A stretch of DNA of 64,000 nucleotides from Woeseiaceae bacterium (GCA_021773075.1 JAJFKT010000035.1:310001-374000); one strand, 5' to 3'. Numbered from the stretch's first letter, positions 7,575-16,255 are shown. The notes: generated by a model from the sequence alone, not told the origin. A program made the numbers and translations.

Positions 7575-9448
7575 TTAGCCAAATCCAGACCGATGATGAC
7601 CGGGTCGTGATCCGAAGCGCGGTAGGGTGAGTTAGCATCGAACAAGGCAGCATCACGGCCGTTTTCCAGATTGTAGTCATACAGTCGCGGCTCATCGGCG
7701 TTGATATGCCATTCAATCGTCTCACTGACCTGTCGAGTGAGACTTGCCGACGCCAACGCATGATCCAGTGCACCGATCTGGGCGTCAAAGTTGAATGAGT
7801 ATGGATTGCTACCCGCCTCTAGCAGGTTCGTAAAGCCAGCGTTTTTCAACGCAATTAACGGGTCTTCCAAAAGGTAGGCATTCAGATCGCCGATGATCAG
7901 GTAATCCGGGTCGCCGCTCATCGTCGGGTCCGTGCTGATCCAGTCGGCGATTGCTGCAGCGGCTTTTGCACGCGTCTGGTTGCAATTGCCTTGCCCGTCA
8001 CCCGTGTTGGGATCGCCTGACGAGTCACAGGCAGATCCTTTGGACTTCAAGTGATTGACGACAACTGTAAGGACTGCACCCGTACCTATAAGCTCAAACG
8101 ATTGAGCCAGCGCCGGTCTATTACGACTATCGTCGAACCTCGGATCGATATCGGCACTTAGTAGTGCAAACGCACCGCTTGTCTGGACCGTCGCGGAATC
8201 ATAAATAAACCCGGTTTTGATCGCGTCATCATGAATGCTGCCGGTATCGACGAAGGAGAATCGTTCGCCACCGGTTCGTGCGTTCAGGGCATCAACGACC
8301 ATTGCTATCGATTCTGAAGCGTTATTCTCGAGTTCGACCAGACCGATGATATCTGCATTCATAAGTTGCATTGCGGTCACCGTTTTCCCGAGTTGGCGCT
8401 GCAGTTCCTCTGCGCTGTCGGCACCGCGGCAATTCTGGTTTGCCTGGGGGCCGCAAGTAGCCGCCCCGGTATCGACGTTTGAGAAAAAGTTTAATACGTT
8501 GAAACTTGCTACCCGAATCGTACCCGCAACAGAGGGTGCTCCAGGCCGTGGGTTGTCATCATCGAAAAGGACGTTGCCGCTTGGCTCCAGGCGCCAGCCT
8601 TCGTCGCCGCTACCCCCGCTACCTCGGGAGAAGCGTAGATTGCCGGTGAGGCCAGTTACCGAATCACCGCTTCGGATCGAATATCCGGCTGCCGCTCCAG
8701 CGTTTAAATGTCGAATGTTGGCCGGATTCCTTGAGCGCATTCCGTCATCGAAGATGATTGAGCGAGCCGCGCGCGCCTTTTTGTGGGCTGCGTAATCTTC
8801 CGCATCCGGGGCATTGCTGTTTGTGAACTGATACGACCTTCCGCCTTGTGCAAGAACGACTTCGCCATATTGTTCGAGATAACGGAGACTCGAGACAGTC
8901 AGCGTTTGCGGGAAGTGAACGAGCATTCCCTCGTAGCGCTCCAGGTCGGCGACAAAGTCGCCATCACTGTTGATCGTGAGTCCGGCCGCGGGGAGGTTTA
9001 TGTTGGTTGCCCGAACCTTCCCAGTACCAATAACTTTAACGCTCGTCGCATCGATCTGAGTTTCACCAAAGAACTCTTTTACAGTGCCGGTGACGTCGAC
9101 GCGGTCCCCAACACTCACGGCTGTCGCCGGATTGGCGCCATCAAAAATAAACAGGCCTTCCGACGTCACCGTATTGGCATCCGGGTTTTCTTGCTGCACA
9201 AAGAACCCACCCAGATTGCTATTGCTGGTTGTATCGTTGTCCTGAAAGTCACCGCTCACTAGCGCCGTAATGCTGACTACCTGACCCGTCAGCGGGCTGT
9301 CTGCTCCGGCTCCCTGGACGTCGGCAATCGTCGCATTGCCCGACTGGGTTGGCGCAGGGGTGGTGAGGGCTGTCTCGCCGCCCCCGCCGCCACAAGCAGC
9401 GATGAGGGTGGCTGTGATCAGGCTGGGCAGACTGTTGCGAACGATCAT
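7571..9448 (-). CDS. ExeM/NucH-like extracellular endonuclease lipoprotein
   Basis: 625 residues. The signal peptide ends in a lipobox, LIAAC (Cys19), followed by a glycine run and a low-complexity Thr/Pro linker, so the protein is probably lipid-anchored or surface exposed. About 40-290 contains an OB-fold-like region (GDRVDVTGTVKEFFGETQI) of the kind seen in ExeM/YhcR-type nucleases. From about 310 an endonuclease/exonuclease/phosphatase domain follows: VASFNVLNFF, LVELENN, VVNHLKSKG, IIGDLNAY and the terminal SDHDPVIIG, which supply metal and catalytic Asp/His/Asn residues. The cysteines around 455-475 match the ExeM disulfide region. It likely cuts DNA outside the cell. It follows the azoR-pirin pair on the same strand after nine bases, and it is functionally akin to the salvage genes 30 kb away. 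Confidence 0.88.
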   Translation of the reverse strand: MIVRNSLPSLITATLIAACGGGGGETALTTPAPTQSGNATIADVQGAGADSPLTGQVVSITALVSGDFQDNDTTSNSNLGGFFVQQENPDANTVTSEGLFIFDGANPATAVSVGDRVDVTGTVKEFFGETQIDATSVKVIGTGKVRATNINLPAAGLTINSDGDFVADLERYEGMLVHFPQTLTVSSLRYLEQYGEVVLAQGGRSYQFTNSNAPDAEDYAAHKKARAARSIIFDDGMRSRNPANIRHLNAGAAAGYSIRSGDSVTGLTGNLRFSRGSGGSGDEGWRLEPSGNVLFDDDNPRPGAPSVAGTIRVASFNVLNFFSNVDTGAATCGPQANQNCRGADSAEELQRQLGKTVTAMQLMNADIIGLVELENNASESIAMVVDALNARTGGERFSFVDTGSIHDDAIKTGFIYDSATVQTSGAFALLSADIDPRFDDSRNRPALAQSFELIGTGAVLTVVVNHLKSKGSACDSSGDPNTGDGQGNCNQTRAKAAAAIADWISTDPTMSGDPDYLIIGDLNAYLLEDPLIALKNAGFTNLLEAGSNPYSFNFDAQIGALDHALASASLTRQVSETIEWHINADEPRLYDYNLENGRDAALFDANSPYRASDHDPVIIGLDLAN

Positions 9449-9457
9449 ACGGGCAGT

Positions 9458-10156
9458 TTAGCCCATGTCGAATAACAAAAACTCGGCTTCGCTTTGACTG
9501 CTAACTGAAATCGTTTCCTCATCACGAATTTGCAGTCCGTCGCCGTCTGATACAGATTTTCCGTTCACCGTTATATCGCCGTGAATCACTTGCACAAAGA
9601 CTTTGCGCGCAGTAGCGACAGCGTGCTCGAGTTCGAAACCCGGCTGCAGAATGCTGGCGTACAGGTTGACATTCTGGTGCACGGTCACAGAGGTGTCTCG
9701 GCCGTCTCGTGACGCAATTAGTCGCAGCTGATTGAGTTTGTCTTCACGCGAGAACATTGTTTGTTCGTAACCAGGCTCGAGGTTCTTTTGTTCCGGGAAC
9801 ATCCAGATTTGTAGCAGGTGTAGCTCGTCTGTCTGCGAGTGATTGAATTCGCTATGTTGAACACCCGTGCCCGCCGTCATGCGTTGCACCTCACCCGCTG
9901 TGATGACGGTACCGTTGCCCATGCTGTCCTTGTGTTCTATCGCACCCGAGATCGGATAGGTCACAATTTCCATGTCCCGGTGGGGGTGCGTTCCAAATCC
10001 TTGCCCCGGCGCAATTCGATCCTCGTTAATCACGCGCAGAGGACCGAAGCGAACACGCTTGGGGTTCTGATATTCCGCGAACGAAAACGAATGTTTAGCT
10101 TTTAGCCAGCCGTGGTCTGCGCTACCGCGGCTGTCGGCTGGAATCATTTCAATCAT
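9458..10156 (-). CDS. Pirin family protein (YhaK/YhhW-like bicupin)
   Basis: 232-residue bicupin of the pirin family; characterised relatives such as YhhW have quercetin 2,3-dioxygenase activity. The N-terminal cupin carries the four metal ligands: His57 and His59 in GTHPHRDMEIVTY, His101 and Glu103 in GTGVQHSEFNHS. The second cupin is degenerate, as is usual. The gene lies 18 bases downstream of the azoreductase gene on the same strand. Together with the divergent LysR regulator this forms a common redox/xenobiotic-response arrangement. GGAAAA lies just before the chosen ATG; Met4 is an alternative start. Confidence 0.92.
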   Translation of the reverse strand: MIEMIPADSRGSADHGWLKAKHSFSFAEYQNPKRVRFGPLRVINEDRIAPGQGFGTHPHRDMEIVTYPISGAIEHKDSMGNGTVITAGEVQRMTAGTGVQHSEFNHSQTDELHLLQIWMFPEQKNLEPGYEQTMFSREDKLNQLRLIASRDGRDTSVTVHQNVNLYASILQPGFELEHAVATARKVFVQVIHGDITVNGKSVSDGDGLQIRDEETISVSSQSEAEFLLFDMG

Positions 10157-10174
10157 GAGGTTTTCCTTTCCGTG

Positions 10175-10795
10175 TTACGCCGCGATGGTGGGAAGATGCA
10201 CCAACTCGGCAATCCGCGCGCGTGCCGTATCCATAGCGCCTTCAGCATCGCTGTTGATTCGTTCGGCGGCGATGAACTCAAGGTCTGTTATGCCGACAAA
10301 TGACAACGCGTGGCGCAGATAGGGGGTCGCGAAGTCCATTGGGCTGCCAATTGGCACGCCGCCACTGGCAACGATCACGAAGACCTTTTTGCCTTCGAGC
10401 ATACCGACAGGGCCATTCTCAGTGTAGCGGAAAGTCAGCCTCGCCCTGGCGATCATATCGATCCATGCCTTCAAAGATGCGGGTATGGAAAAATTGTAAA
10501 CGGGCGCACCAATAACCACGACGTCGGCATTCTTCAGCTCGGCGACCAGTTCGTCGGAAAAGGCGAGTGTGTTCTTGTGCCGGTCTGTGCGGTCCTCGTC
10601 AGGGGTGAAGTTGGCTTCTATCCATGCCTCGTCAACAAAGGCCAGCCCATCGCCGAGGTTTCGGCTTGTGACCTCGATCGCTCCATGGCGGTTTTCCAAT
10701 GCGTCGATGAGATCGCTACCGAGTTGCCGTGTTACAGAGCTTGTCTGTCGACCGCTTGAGCTCAATTCCAGTACATGTAGTGTTTTCGTGTTCAT
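10175..10795 (-). CDS. azoR: FMN-dependent NADH:quinone/azo oxidoreductase AzoR
   Basis: 206-residue flavodoxin-fold reductase of the AzoR/AcpD family. It would reduce azo compounds and quinones by a two-electron mechanism with FMN in the cytoplasm. Visible family blocks are the phosphate-binding N-terminus (ELSSSGRQTSSVTRQL), the APVYNFSIPASLKAWIDMIARA segment (about 100-121) and VASGGVP near 147. The length is typical. A GGGG-containing Shine-Dalgarno sits just upstream. It is divergent from the LysR gene at 10904 and is followed by pirin; LysR-type control of this pair is likely from the layout but not proved. Confidence 0.93.
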   Translation of the reverse strand: MNTKTLHVLELSSSGRQTSSVTRQLGSDLIDALENRHGAIEVTSRNLGDGLAFVDEAWIEANFTPDEDRTDRHKNTLAFSDELVAELKNADVVVIGAPVYNFSIPASLKAWIDMIARARLTFRYTENGPVGMLEGKKVFVIVASGGVPIGSPMDFATPYLRHALSFVGITDLEFIAAERINSDAEGAMDTARARIAELVHLPTIAA

Positions 10796-10903
10796 TTCGC
10801 TGCCCCTTGGGCTGTTTGTTTGCTGTGGGGTGTAGTTTTACTGTTGACACGACGGATATAAATAGTAGTTTGGGAATAAGATTGTTCAGAAATACGCAAC
10901 AAT
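10796..10903. promoter_or_regulatory. Divergent azoR / lysR promoter region
   Basis: The 108 bases separate two divergently transcribed genes, so promoters for both directions must lie here. A consensus -35 hexamer TTGACA is at 10844-10849 on the plus strand. A TATAAA follows only seven bases later and TAAGAT 27 bases later, so no canonical spacing is met. The A/T-rich block 10856-10882 is the likeliest LysR-binding stretch. Assignment rests on layout more than on motif quality. Confidence 0.4.
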
Positions 10904-11839
10904 ATGGATAAATTCGAAGATATTCAGGCATTTATTGCGGTAGTCGACGCCGGCAGCTTCACCGCAGCTGCGGATCGGCTGGATTCGGCGAAGTCGGCTG
11001 TTAGCCGACGGGTCTCAGCACTCGAGGAGCGTCTGGGTGTTCAACTACTGCACCGCACAACACGGGTTTTGAATCTGACTGAAACCGGCCGCAGCTTTTA
11101 TGAGCATGGCACCCGAATTCTTGCGGACCTGGAGGAAGCAGAAGCCGCTGTTCAACAAGAACACGGCGAGCTGCGCGGGACGCTTCGCTTCGCTTTGCCG
11201 CTTTCGTTTGGTGTGCGTCATATGTGTGGGCCGATTGCCACATTTTGTAAGCAGCATCCCAATGTGCGATTTGATCTCGACCTGAACGATCGAAGGGTGG
11301 ATTTAATTGAAGACAACTTTGATGTCGCGCTGAGAATTGGTCATTTGCGGGATTCATCGCTCATCGCACGTCGATTGTTCGATGTACGCGCTGTTGTTTG
11401 TGCATCGCCTCACTATCTAAACGTCCACGGTATTCCAAAGTCTCCGGATGACCTTGTCGAACATCAATGCCTGGTGTACTCGAATATTCCCGATCCGGAA
11501 ACGTGGAATTACGAAGATCGCAACGGTAACAAGGGTGTTGTCAAAGTTAAGCGTGCGATGACTGCGAGCAGCGGCGATTTCCTGTGCAATGCCGCCGCAC
11601 ATGGTCAGGGAGTCGTAATCCAGCCGACCTTCATCGCCGCACAGGCTATTCGCGCCGGCAATCTCGTCCCTGTATTGACCGACTACTCATTTCCGATATC
11701 GCCGGCATACGCGGTTTATCCGCCCACACGTCACTTGTCTTATCGCGTACGCGCATTCATTGATTTTCTGGTCGACAAATTTTCCGGTGTCCCTCACTGG
11801 GACCGTGATTGCGAAACGCTAAGCGCGAAACAAAGCTGA
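10904..11839 (+). CDS. LysR-type transcriptional regulator
   Basis: 311-residue LysR regulator. The N-terminal winged helix-turn-helix (about 1-60) includes the classic FIAVVDAGSFTAAADRL and AVSRRVSALEERLGVQLLHRTTR blocks, split here at residue 27. It is followed by a periplasmic-binding-like effector domain. The sequence type is that of the large group that regulates neighbouring quinone, azo or aldehyde reductases. It is divergent from azoR-pirin, its probable target and its own co-regulated unit. The effector is not identifiable. Its last 46 bases overlap the end of the convergent yhhN-like gene. Confidence 0.93.
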   Translation: MDKFEDIQAFIAVVDAGSFTAAADRLDSAKSAVSRRVSALEERLGVQLLHRTTRVLNLTETGRSFYEHGTRILADLEEAEAAVQQEHGELRGTLRFALPLSFGVRHMCGPIATFCKQHPNVRFDLDLNDRRVDLIEDNFDVALRIGHLRDSSLIARRLFDVRAVVCASPHYLNVHGIPKSPDDLVEHQCLVYSNIPDPETWNYEDRNGNKGVVKVKRAMTASSGDFLCNAAAHGQGVVIQPTFIAAQAIRAGNLVPVLTDYSFPISPAYAVYPPTRHLSYRVRAFIDFLVDKFSGVPHWDRDCETLSAKQS

Positions 11840-12447
11840 CCTGCGTAGTAGAGCGGCAACCCCCAGACATATGTCGGGAAGTCAGTTTGTACCAACCGCA
11901 GAGATGCAACGGACAGGTCCGAAAGGAAAAATAACAGGGCGCCGATAAGTATCAACGAAGAGACGCCCGTTCTCTGCGTTCCGAATGCACTCACAAGCAT
12001 GACGCTAATCACGAGAATATATAGTCCAACCGGAATGACCATGTCCTCTGGCGTATGAGGGGCTAACCAGATTGCGACGCCGGCTGCGATACCGATAATT
12101 GGTAACGCGGCGGCGATAGCGCATCGCCAATTAATGCCGACGACGCTGAATGCAGCGACGTACGCGATGTGTGCCAACAAAAACGCGCCTAAACCCGAGA
12201 GAAACGCCAGCCTCGATTCACCGATTAAAAAAGCGTCCCCAAAGAAAGACAGGGCAAGACCGACTAAGAGAACTTTGCCGTACCTTGATTGCAGCGCACC
12301 ACTGAATATGGCAACAAGAATAAAACCACTTGAGGCGAGCAGCTTCGCTGCGGCAGCAGCGTTAAGCATATCGGCGAGCAATAGCTCGACCAATGCAAAG
12401 CAAGCAACGCCTGTAGCGATAACAGCAGTTTTTGTTCGATCTTTCAT
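11794..12447 (-). CDS. YhhN/TMEM86-family lysoplasmalogenase
   Basis: About 217 residues from ATG 12447, almost entirely hydrophobic with roughly eight membrane segments. The YhhN signature is visible: GLALSFFGDAFL near 60-71, LAHIAYVAAF near 85-95 and GALLFFLSDLSVA near 180-192, where the conserved aspartates of the active site lie. Family members hydrolyse the vinyl-ether bond of lysoplasmalogens (TMEM86). In bacteria the substrate is less certain. A longer in-frame start at 12516 would add 23 polar residues that do not look like this family. The convergent overlap with lysR is 46 bases. Confidence 0.83.
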   Translation of the reverse strand: MKDRTKTAVIATGVACFALVELLLADMLNAAAAAKLLASSGFILVAIFSGALQSRYGKVLLVGLALSFFGDAFLIGESRLAFLSGLGAFLLAHIAYVAAFSVVGINWRCAIAAALPIIGIAAGVAIWLAPHTPEDMVIPVGLYILVISVMLVSAFGTQRTGVSSLILIGALLFFLSDLSVASLRLVQTDFPTYVWGLPLYYAGQLCFALSVSQSRSQ

Positions 12448-12537
12448 GGGCCAGCAGTGTACAGCACCTGCCAATGCGGGCCGCCCCGAATGCGTACTAT
12501 AATCTCCTGACTCCAATGCTGTAGGATGGATATAGAA

Positions 12538-12930
12538 ATGAATAGACTGCTACAACTAATTGCCACCACAAGCATCGTGGTAGCTTTGGCAACGAATGCT
12601 CAGGCAGAAGAGCTGGTAAAGGAGTTCCGCGGAACCGGTAATACCACAACAGCGATCTTTACTGTTGATGATCCATGGCTTCTTGACTGGCGTTTGGACG
12701 GCGACTTCAACGCGCTGATTGCGCTCGATGTTACGCTTATCGAAGCGCATACAGGTCGGCACGTCGGCCGGGTCCTGCACACAAAACACAAGGGCAATGG
12801 CCTGCAGTTGTTTACGAGTGCTGGCCGATATCAATTGAGGGTCAGTTCGACGCTGGCGAGATGGACGCTGAAGATAAAGCAGATCCAACCCGAAGAGGAA
12901 GAACGTTACACGCCCAGGAGCGCCAATTGA
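12538..12930 (+). CDS. Small secreted protein of unknown function
   Basis: 130 residues from ATG 12538. A clear signal peptide (LIATTSIVVALATNAQA, cut after about residue 21) is followed by a compact beta-rich domain with several tryptophans (WLLDWRLDG, ARWTLKIKQ) and a charged tail ending EEEERYTPRSAN. I do not recognise the family. The pattern TTTAIFTVDDPWLLDW suggests a small beta-sandwich that may bind a ligand in the periplasm. AGGAT lies a little far upstream of the chosen start; ATG 12526 is an alternative. It is followed after 53 bases by an AI-2E-family permease, but no functional link is visible. Confidence 0.7.
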   Translation: MNRLLQLIATTSIVVALATNAQAEELVKEFRGTGNTTTAIFTVDDPWLLDWRLDGDFNALIALDVTLIEAHTGRHVGRVLHTKHKGNGLQLFTSAGRYQLRVSSTLARWTLKIKQIQPEEEERYTPRSAN

Positions 12931-12983
12931 CATGCCGCGTCTTAGGCATGCGAAAGCCTGACTGTTGTGCGATCATCTGACGC

Positions 12984-14051
12984 GTGAACGATCTGAGTGA
13001 CAAGAAGGGTAGCGCGCTGGTTACATTTGCGGCGGTAATTGTCGTGGTATACGGCATGCAAATGGCGAAGGTCATTCTCGTACCATTTCTGATCGCATCA
13101 TTTCTCGCGCTTATCACAGTACGGCCGATGTTGTGGCTGCAACAAAAACGTGTGCCGAGTTTTCTTGCCGCACTAATCATTGTTTCCTCGATCATGCTGT
13201 TGCTGGCGATGGTCGGAACGATTCTCGGCAGCTCAATCGCAGAATTCACTGCAGCCCTGCCGGAATATCAGGCGCGCCTGGATATTATTGTTCGCGCCGC
13301 CACCGAATTCGTTACTAAACATCTGAGCGACGACGTGCGTGCGGATAATATCGGAGATATGATTGACCCAGGCTGGGCAATGGGTCTTGTCGCCACGATC
13401 CTGAATAGCCTAAAGGATGTGTTGACCAATGCGTTCCTGATTATTTTCACAATGATATTTATGTTGCTGGAAGTATCGAGCGTCGGCACCAAAGTGCGTG
13501 CAGCTTTTGGGCGCAGTGCCGACTCGTTGCAACGACCGAGGATTTTTCTGCATAACCTGGGACGTTATCTGGGCATCAAAACAGTCGTGAGTTTTGCGAC
13601 TGGTATTTGCGCCGGTGTCCTGACCTGGTCACTGGGTCTGGACTTCCCATTGCTATGGGCGATGCTCGCATTCCTGTTCAATTATGTGCCAACCATCGGT
13701 TCCATCATCGCCGCTGTTCCAGCTGTATTGCTGGCACTTGTACAACTTGGGCCTGGTGCCGCCGGTGCGACGGCTATTGGCTTCGCCGCCATAAATGTAG
13801 TTTTCGGCAACTTTCTCGAGCCGCGACTAATGGGCTACGGCGTCGGCATTTCACCGTTGGTCGTATTCGTAGGATTGGTATTTTGGGGCTGGGTCTTCGG
13901 ACCTGTTGGCATGTTGCTGTCAGTTCCGCTAACAATGACCCTCAAGCTCGCACTTGAAAGCGATGCAAACACCCGCTGGGTAGCCATCTTAATCGGATCT
14001 GAGCGTGACGCTCAGCACGCCTTGAGGAACAGAGAGGCCGAGCAAGCCTAG
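12984..14051 (+). CDS. AI-2E family (PerM/YdiK-like) membrane protein
   Basis: 355 residues with a GTG start. About eight membrane segments are arranged as in the AI-2E exporter/PerM family. These are the N-terminal pair (ALVTFAAVIVVVYGMQMAKVIL split near 11-32), a soluble middle region (about 95-140), then the LGLDFPLLWAMLAFLFNYVPTIGS block near 215-238 and the conserved FLEPRLMGYGVGISPL segment near 278-293. Relatives are implicated in export of autoinducer-2 or in Na+/H+ exchange, so the substrate is open. It is convergent with the CBS gene, with only four bases between the stops. Confidence 0.88.
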   Translation: MNDLSDKKGSALVTFAAVIVVVYGMQMAKVILVPFLIASFLALITVRPMLWLQQKRVPSFLAALIIVSSIMLLLAMVGTILGSSIAEFTAALPEYQARLDIIVRAATEFVTKHLSDDVRADNIGDMIDPGWAMGLVATILNSLKDVLTNAFLIIFTMIFMLLEVSSVGTKVRAAFGRSADSLQRPRIFLHNLGRYLGIKTVVSFATGICAGVLTWSLGLDFPLLWAMLAFLFNYVPTIGSIIAAVPAVLLALVQLGPGAAGATAIGFAAINVVFGNFLEPRLMGYGVGISPLVVFVGLVFWGWVFGPVGMLLSVPLTMTLKLALESDANTRWVAILIGSERDAQHALRNREAEQA

Positions 14052-14055
14052 TGTT

Positions 14056-14511
14056 TCAGGCGACGTCCATGTCGTCGAAGTCGTCGTCGAGCGGCTCGGT
14101 TGATTCCAACTGCTCCAGTAAGTTGATCGCCACAGCGACAAAGTCTGTATCGGTGATGATCCCAACCATATCCGCGCCGTCCATGACCGGCAGGCAGCTA
14201 ATTTTATGCTTCTCAAGGAATAGTGCTGCCTGTCTCAGGCTGGCATTCACACTCACGGTTGCGACGTCCTGGACCATTACGTCCCCAACGATTATTTCAT
14301 TCGCGTGAATTCGATTTCTGTCATCGCGTAGAAATGAATCCGTCGCAGCCAGAACATTGGTTAATGTAAGCAACCCGGTAAGCTGCTCATTCTTAGTAAC
14401 GGGTAGGTGGTGGATGCGGTGGTCTTGCATCAGAGTGCGCGCCTCAGCCAATGTTGCGTCTGACGGCACTGTGATCAGGTTGGTACTCATGATTGCGTCG
14501 ATACTGAACAT
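14056..14511 (-). CDS. Tandem CBS-domain protein
   Basis: 151 residues holding two CBS motifs and nothing else: MSTNLITVPSDATLAEARTL near 8-27 and DVMVQDVATVSVNASLRQAA near 77-96. A very acidic tail (LDDDFDDMDVA) follows. Stand-alone CBS pairs bind adenine nucleotides and regulate partner proteins; this one resembles the acetoin-utilisation AcuB-like group. No partner is encoded next to it. AGGAGATC lies just upstream of the ATG and makes a good ribosome site. Transcription runs opposite to the AI-2E permease. Confidence 0.88.
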   Translation of the reverse strand: MFSIDAIMSTNLITVPSDATLAEARTLMQDHRIHHLPVTKNEQLTGLLTLTNVLAATDSFLRDDRNRIHANEIIVGDVMVQDVATVSVNASLRQAALFLEKHKISCLPVMDGADMVGIITDTDFVAVAINLLEQLESTEPLDDDFDDMDVA

Positions 14512-14588
14512 GATCTCCTCCTTTGATTTCAGTCTAGCTATTCAAGGAAAGGAGACCATTGCGAGAAACACGTATTACCGGCTCATGC

Positions 14589-15038
14589 TCAGATCGGCAG
14601 CTGCGTACCCGACTTGAACGTTTCCATCACAAACGTCGAACTGACGTCGGCGAAATCAACCTCGCGAATCAGTTGTTGATAAACCTGATCGTAGTGGCGC
14701 ATGTCTTTTGCGACGATGCGCAGCAGATAGTCGAGGTCGCCGCTGGTACGGTGAAACTCGAGAATCTCAGGAATTGAGTTCACGGCCTTCTCGAATTTGG
14801 AGAACCAGCCGTCGCTGTGTTGGTTGGTCCGTACCAGTGCGAAAATTGTCAGACCAAAGCCCAGGGCCTCGTTATCGAGCAAGGTCACCCGCTTCTTAAT
14901 GACGCCACTGTCTTGCAGTGATTTAACGCGCCGCCAGACCGCTGTCTTGGACATGGCGCAGCGCTCAGCCAGCTCATTCATGGATAAATCGGCCTTTTCC
15001 TGAATGATTCGTAGGATTTGTCTGTCCTTCTGGTCCAT
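14589..15038 (-). CDS. Lrp/AsnC family transcriptional regulator
   Basis: 149 residues. An N-terminal helix-turn-helix (MDQKDRQILRIIQEKADLS, then ELAERCAMSKTAVWRRVKSL up to about 42) is joined to a C-terminal RAM/AsnC ligand domain. FHRTSGDLDYLLRIVAKDM near 97-115 and the terminal STFVMETFK block are typical. It would act as a dimer or octamer sensing an amino acid. It is divergent from a DUF6356 gene. A perfect 7-2-7 inverted repeat lies 23 bases upstream of the start and overlaps an AT-rich TATATA, so autoregulation is likely. Confidence 0.92.
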   Translation of the reverse strand: MDQKDRQILRIIQEKADLSMNELAERCAMSKTAVWRRVKSLQDSGVIKKRVTLLDNEALGFGLTIFALVRTNQHSDGWFSKFEKAVNSIPEILEFHRTSGDLDYLLRIVAKDMRHYDQVYQQLIREVDFADVSSTFVMETFKSGTQLPI

Positions 15039-15061
15039 TTGATTCTCTTTTACAAAATATA

Positions 15062-15077
15062 TAGAACGAACGTTCTA
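15062..15077. promoter_or_regulatory. Candidate operator of the Lrp gene (inverted repeat)
   Basis: TAGAACG (15062-15068), AA, CGTTCTA (15071-15077) forms a perfect 7-base dyad. It sits between the divergent Lrp and DUF6356 genes and abuts TATATA on the Lrp-proximal side. The position fits an autoregulatory Lrp/AsnC site. The link to this regulator is inferred from position only. Confidence 0.5.
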
Positions 15078-15157
15078 ATACTATCCGAAATTAGTCAATG
15101 AATAGCAACAACCCTCCAGCTCATTCGCGCGAACATTAACGCAACGACAGGAGAGCT

Positions 15158-15415
15158 GTGACCATGGCCTTGAAAGCGAAATTTACAGAGCACCCCGAAA
15201 CAGTTGGCGAGAGCTACGGCGAGCACTTCGTATCGGCGATGGGATTCTCAATGTCCATGCTCAAGGCCGCTTTTTGCTGCGGTATCCACGCTTTGTTGCC
15301 ATTTGCTTTCGAAAAAACAGGTAGTGAATGCATCACAGCTTTGTACGACCGGATGGTCACGAATCGCAGCCGCCTGGCTGTCGTCGATGAGGACATCACG
15401 GCCAAAGTTGCGTGA
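15158..15415 (+). CDS. DUF6356-like small membrane-associated protein
   Basis: 85 residues. The N-terminus FTEHPETVGESYGEHFVSAM followed by a hydrophobic helix and a CCGIHALLPFAFEKTGSE block matches the small proteins I know as DUF6356, which have no settled function. AGGAG at 15149-15153 sits four bases before a GTG (15158) and ten before an ATG (15164); both starts are plausible and differ by two residues. It is divergent from the Lrp gene and may be its target. It lies 84 bases before the lipid-export-like operon and probably belongs to a separate unit. Confidence 0.75.
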   Translation: MTMALKAKFTEHPETVGESYGEHFVSAMGFSMSMLKAAFCCGIHALLPFAFEKTGSECITALYDRMVTNRSRLAVVDEDITAKVA

Positions 15416-15499
15416 ATTCATATTCGTATTACGCGTATAGCTAGCCCGGAATGGATATGAAATACTGATTAGCCTCGTCGGCTGTCGGTCCAACGAATC

Positions 15500-16252
15500 A
15501 TGTTCAAGAGAGCCTCTCTCACCCTTCTTTTCCTCACGATCCCGCTGTTCGCGACTGCCGTGGAGTATGACGCGAAAACCATCGTACGAGACGCCATTGA
15601 TCACTGGCGGGGACTTTCTTCGATCACCGAGATGACGATGCTTATCCACCGTCCGGATTGGGAACGTTCGATGTCGATGCGTGCCTGGACGAAGGGGCAG
15701 GATCAGACGCTGGTTCGTATCATTGCACCGAAAAAAGATCGCGGTAACGGCACGCTTACTGACGATGACAACATGTGGTCGTACTCGCCGAAAATCAATC
15801 GGGTCATCAGGATTCCATCTTCAATGATGAACCAGAGCTGGATGGGCTCCGACTTCTCCAACAACGATATTGCCAAAGCTGACGATATCGTCGATCAATA
15901 CGAGCACAGCCTGTTAAGTGTGACTGAGGCTGATGGCATTGCCGTCTTTGAAATACTGGCAGTGCCCAAAGAGGATGCGGCTGTGGTTTGGGGCAAGGAA
16001 ATCATCCTGATAACCGCACAGCATATTGTCCTCGAACACCGTTTCTACGATCAGGATGATGAGCTAGTACAAAAGCTGACAACGACAGACATCGCTGAAA
16101 TGGGTGGCAGAATCATCGCGACGCGACAGCGCATGGGTGATGTCGATAAGCCCGATGAGTGGACCGAAGTTTCCGTCGACATGGTCGAGTATGAAGTCGA
16201 CCTAAACGACAATCTTTTTACCTTGTCGAACTTAAGAAATCCCAGAGAGTAA
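15500..16252 (+). CDS. LolA-like outer membrane lipoprotein-sorting protein
   Basis: 250 residues with a cleavable signal peptide (about 1-20, ending LFATA). The mature part resembles the LolA-like family annotated as outer membrane lipoprotein-sorting protein (COG2834 type). The region DDDNMWSYSPKINRVIRIPSS, split around residues 90-110, is typical, as are the following MMNQSWMGSDFSNNDI and the C-terminal strand DMVEYEVDLNDNLFTLSNL. Such proteins form a half-open beta-barrel that shields acyl chains in the periplasm. It is the first gene of a five-gene operon with two FtsX-type permeases, an ATPase and an outer-membrane barrel. It is therefore the likely shuttle of that system. Confidence 0.87.
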   Translation: MFKRASLTLLFLTIPLFATAVEYDAKTIVRDAIDHWRGLSSITEMTMLIHRPDWERSMSMRAWTKGQDQTLVRIIAPKKDRGNGTLTDDDNMWSYSPKINRVIRIPSSMMNQSWMGSDFSNNDIAKADDIVDQYEHSLLSVTEADGIAVFEILAVPKEDAAVVWGKEIILITAQHIVLEHRFYDQDDELVQKLTTTDIAEMGGRIIATRQRMGDVDKPDEWTEVSVDMVEYEVDLNDNLFTLSNLRNPRE

Positions 16253-16255
16253 TTC

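Noticed and set aside
8235..8795. A 186-codon plus-strand frame within the ExeM-like gene
   Set aside because: It has low-complexity Ser/Arg/Pro composition with no domain; the opposite strand has intact nuclease motifs.
10844..10862. TTGACA plus TATAAA as the lysR promoter
   Set aside because: The seven-base spacing is not functional for a sigma-70 promoter; only the region as a whole is reported.
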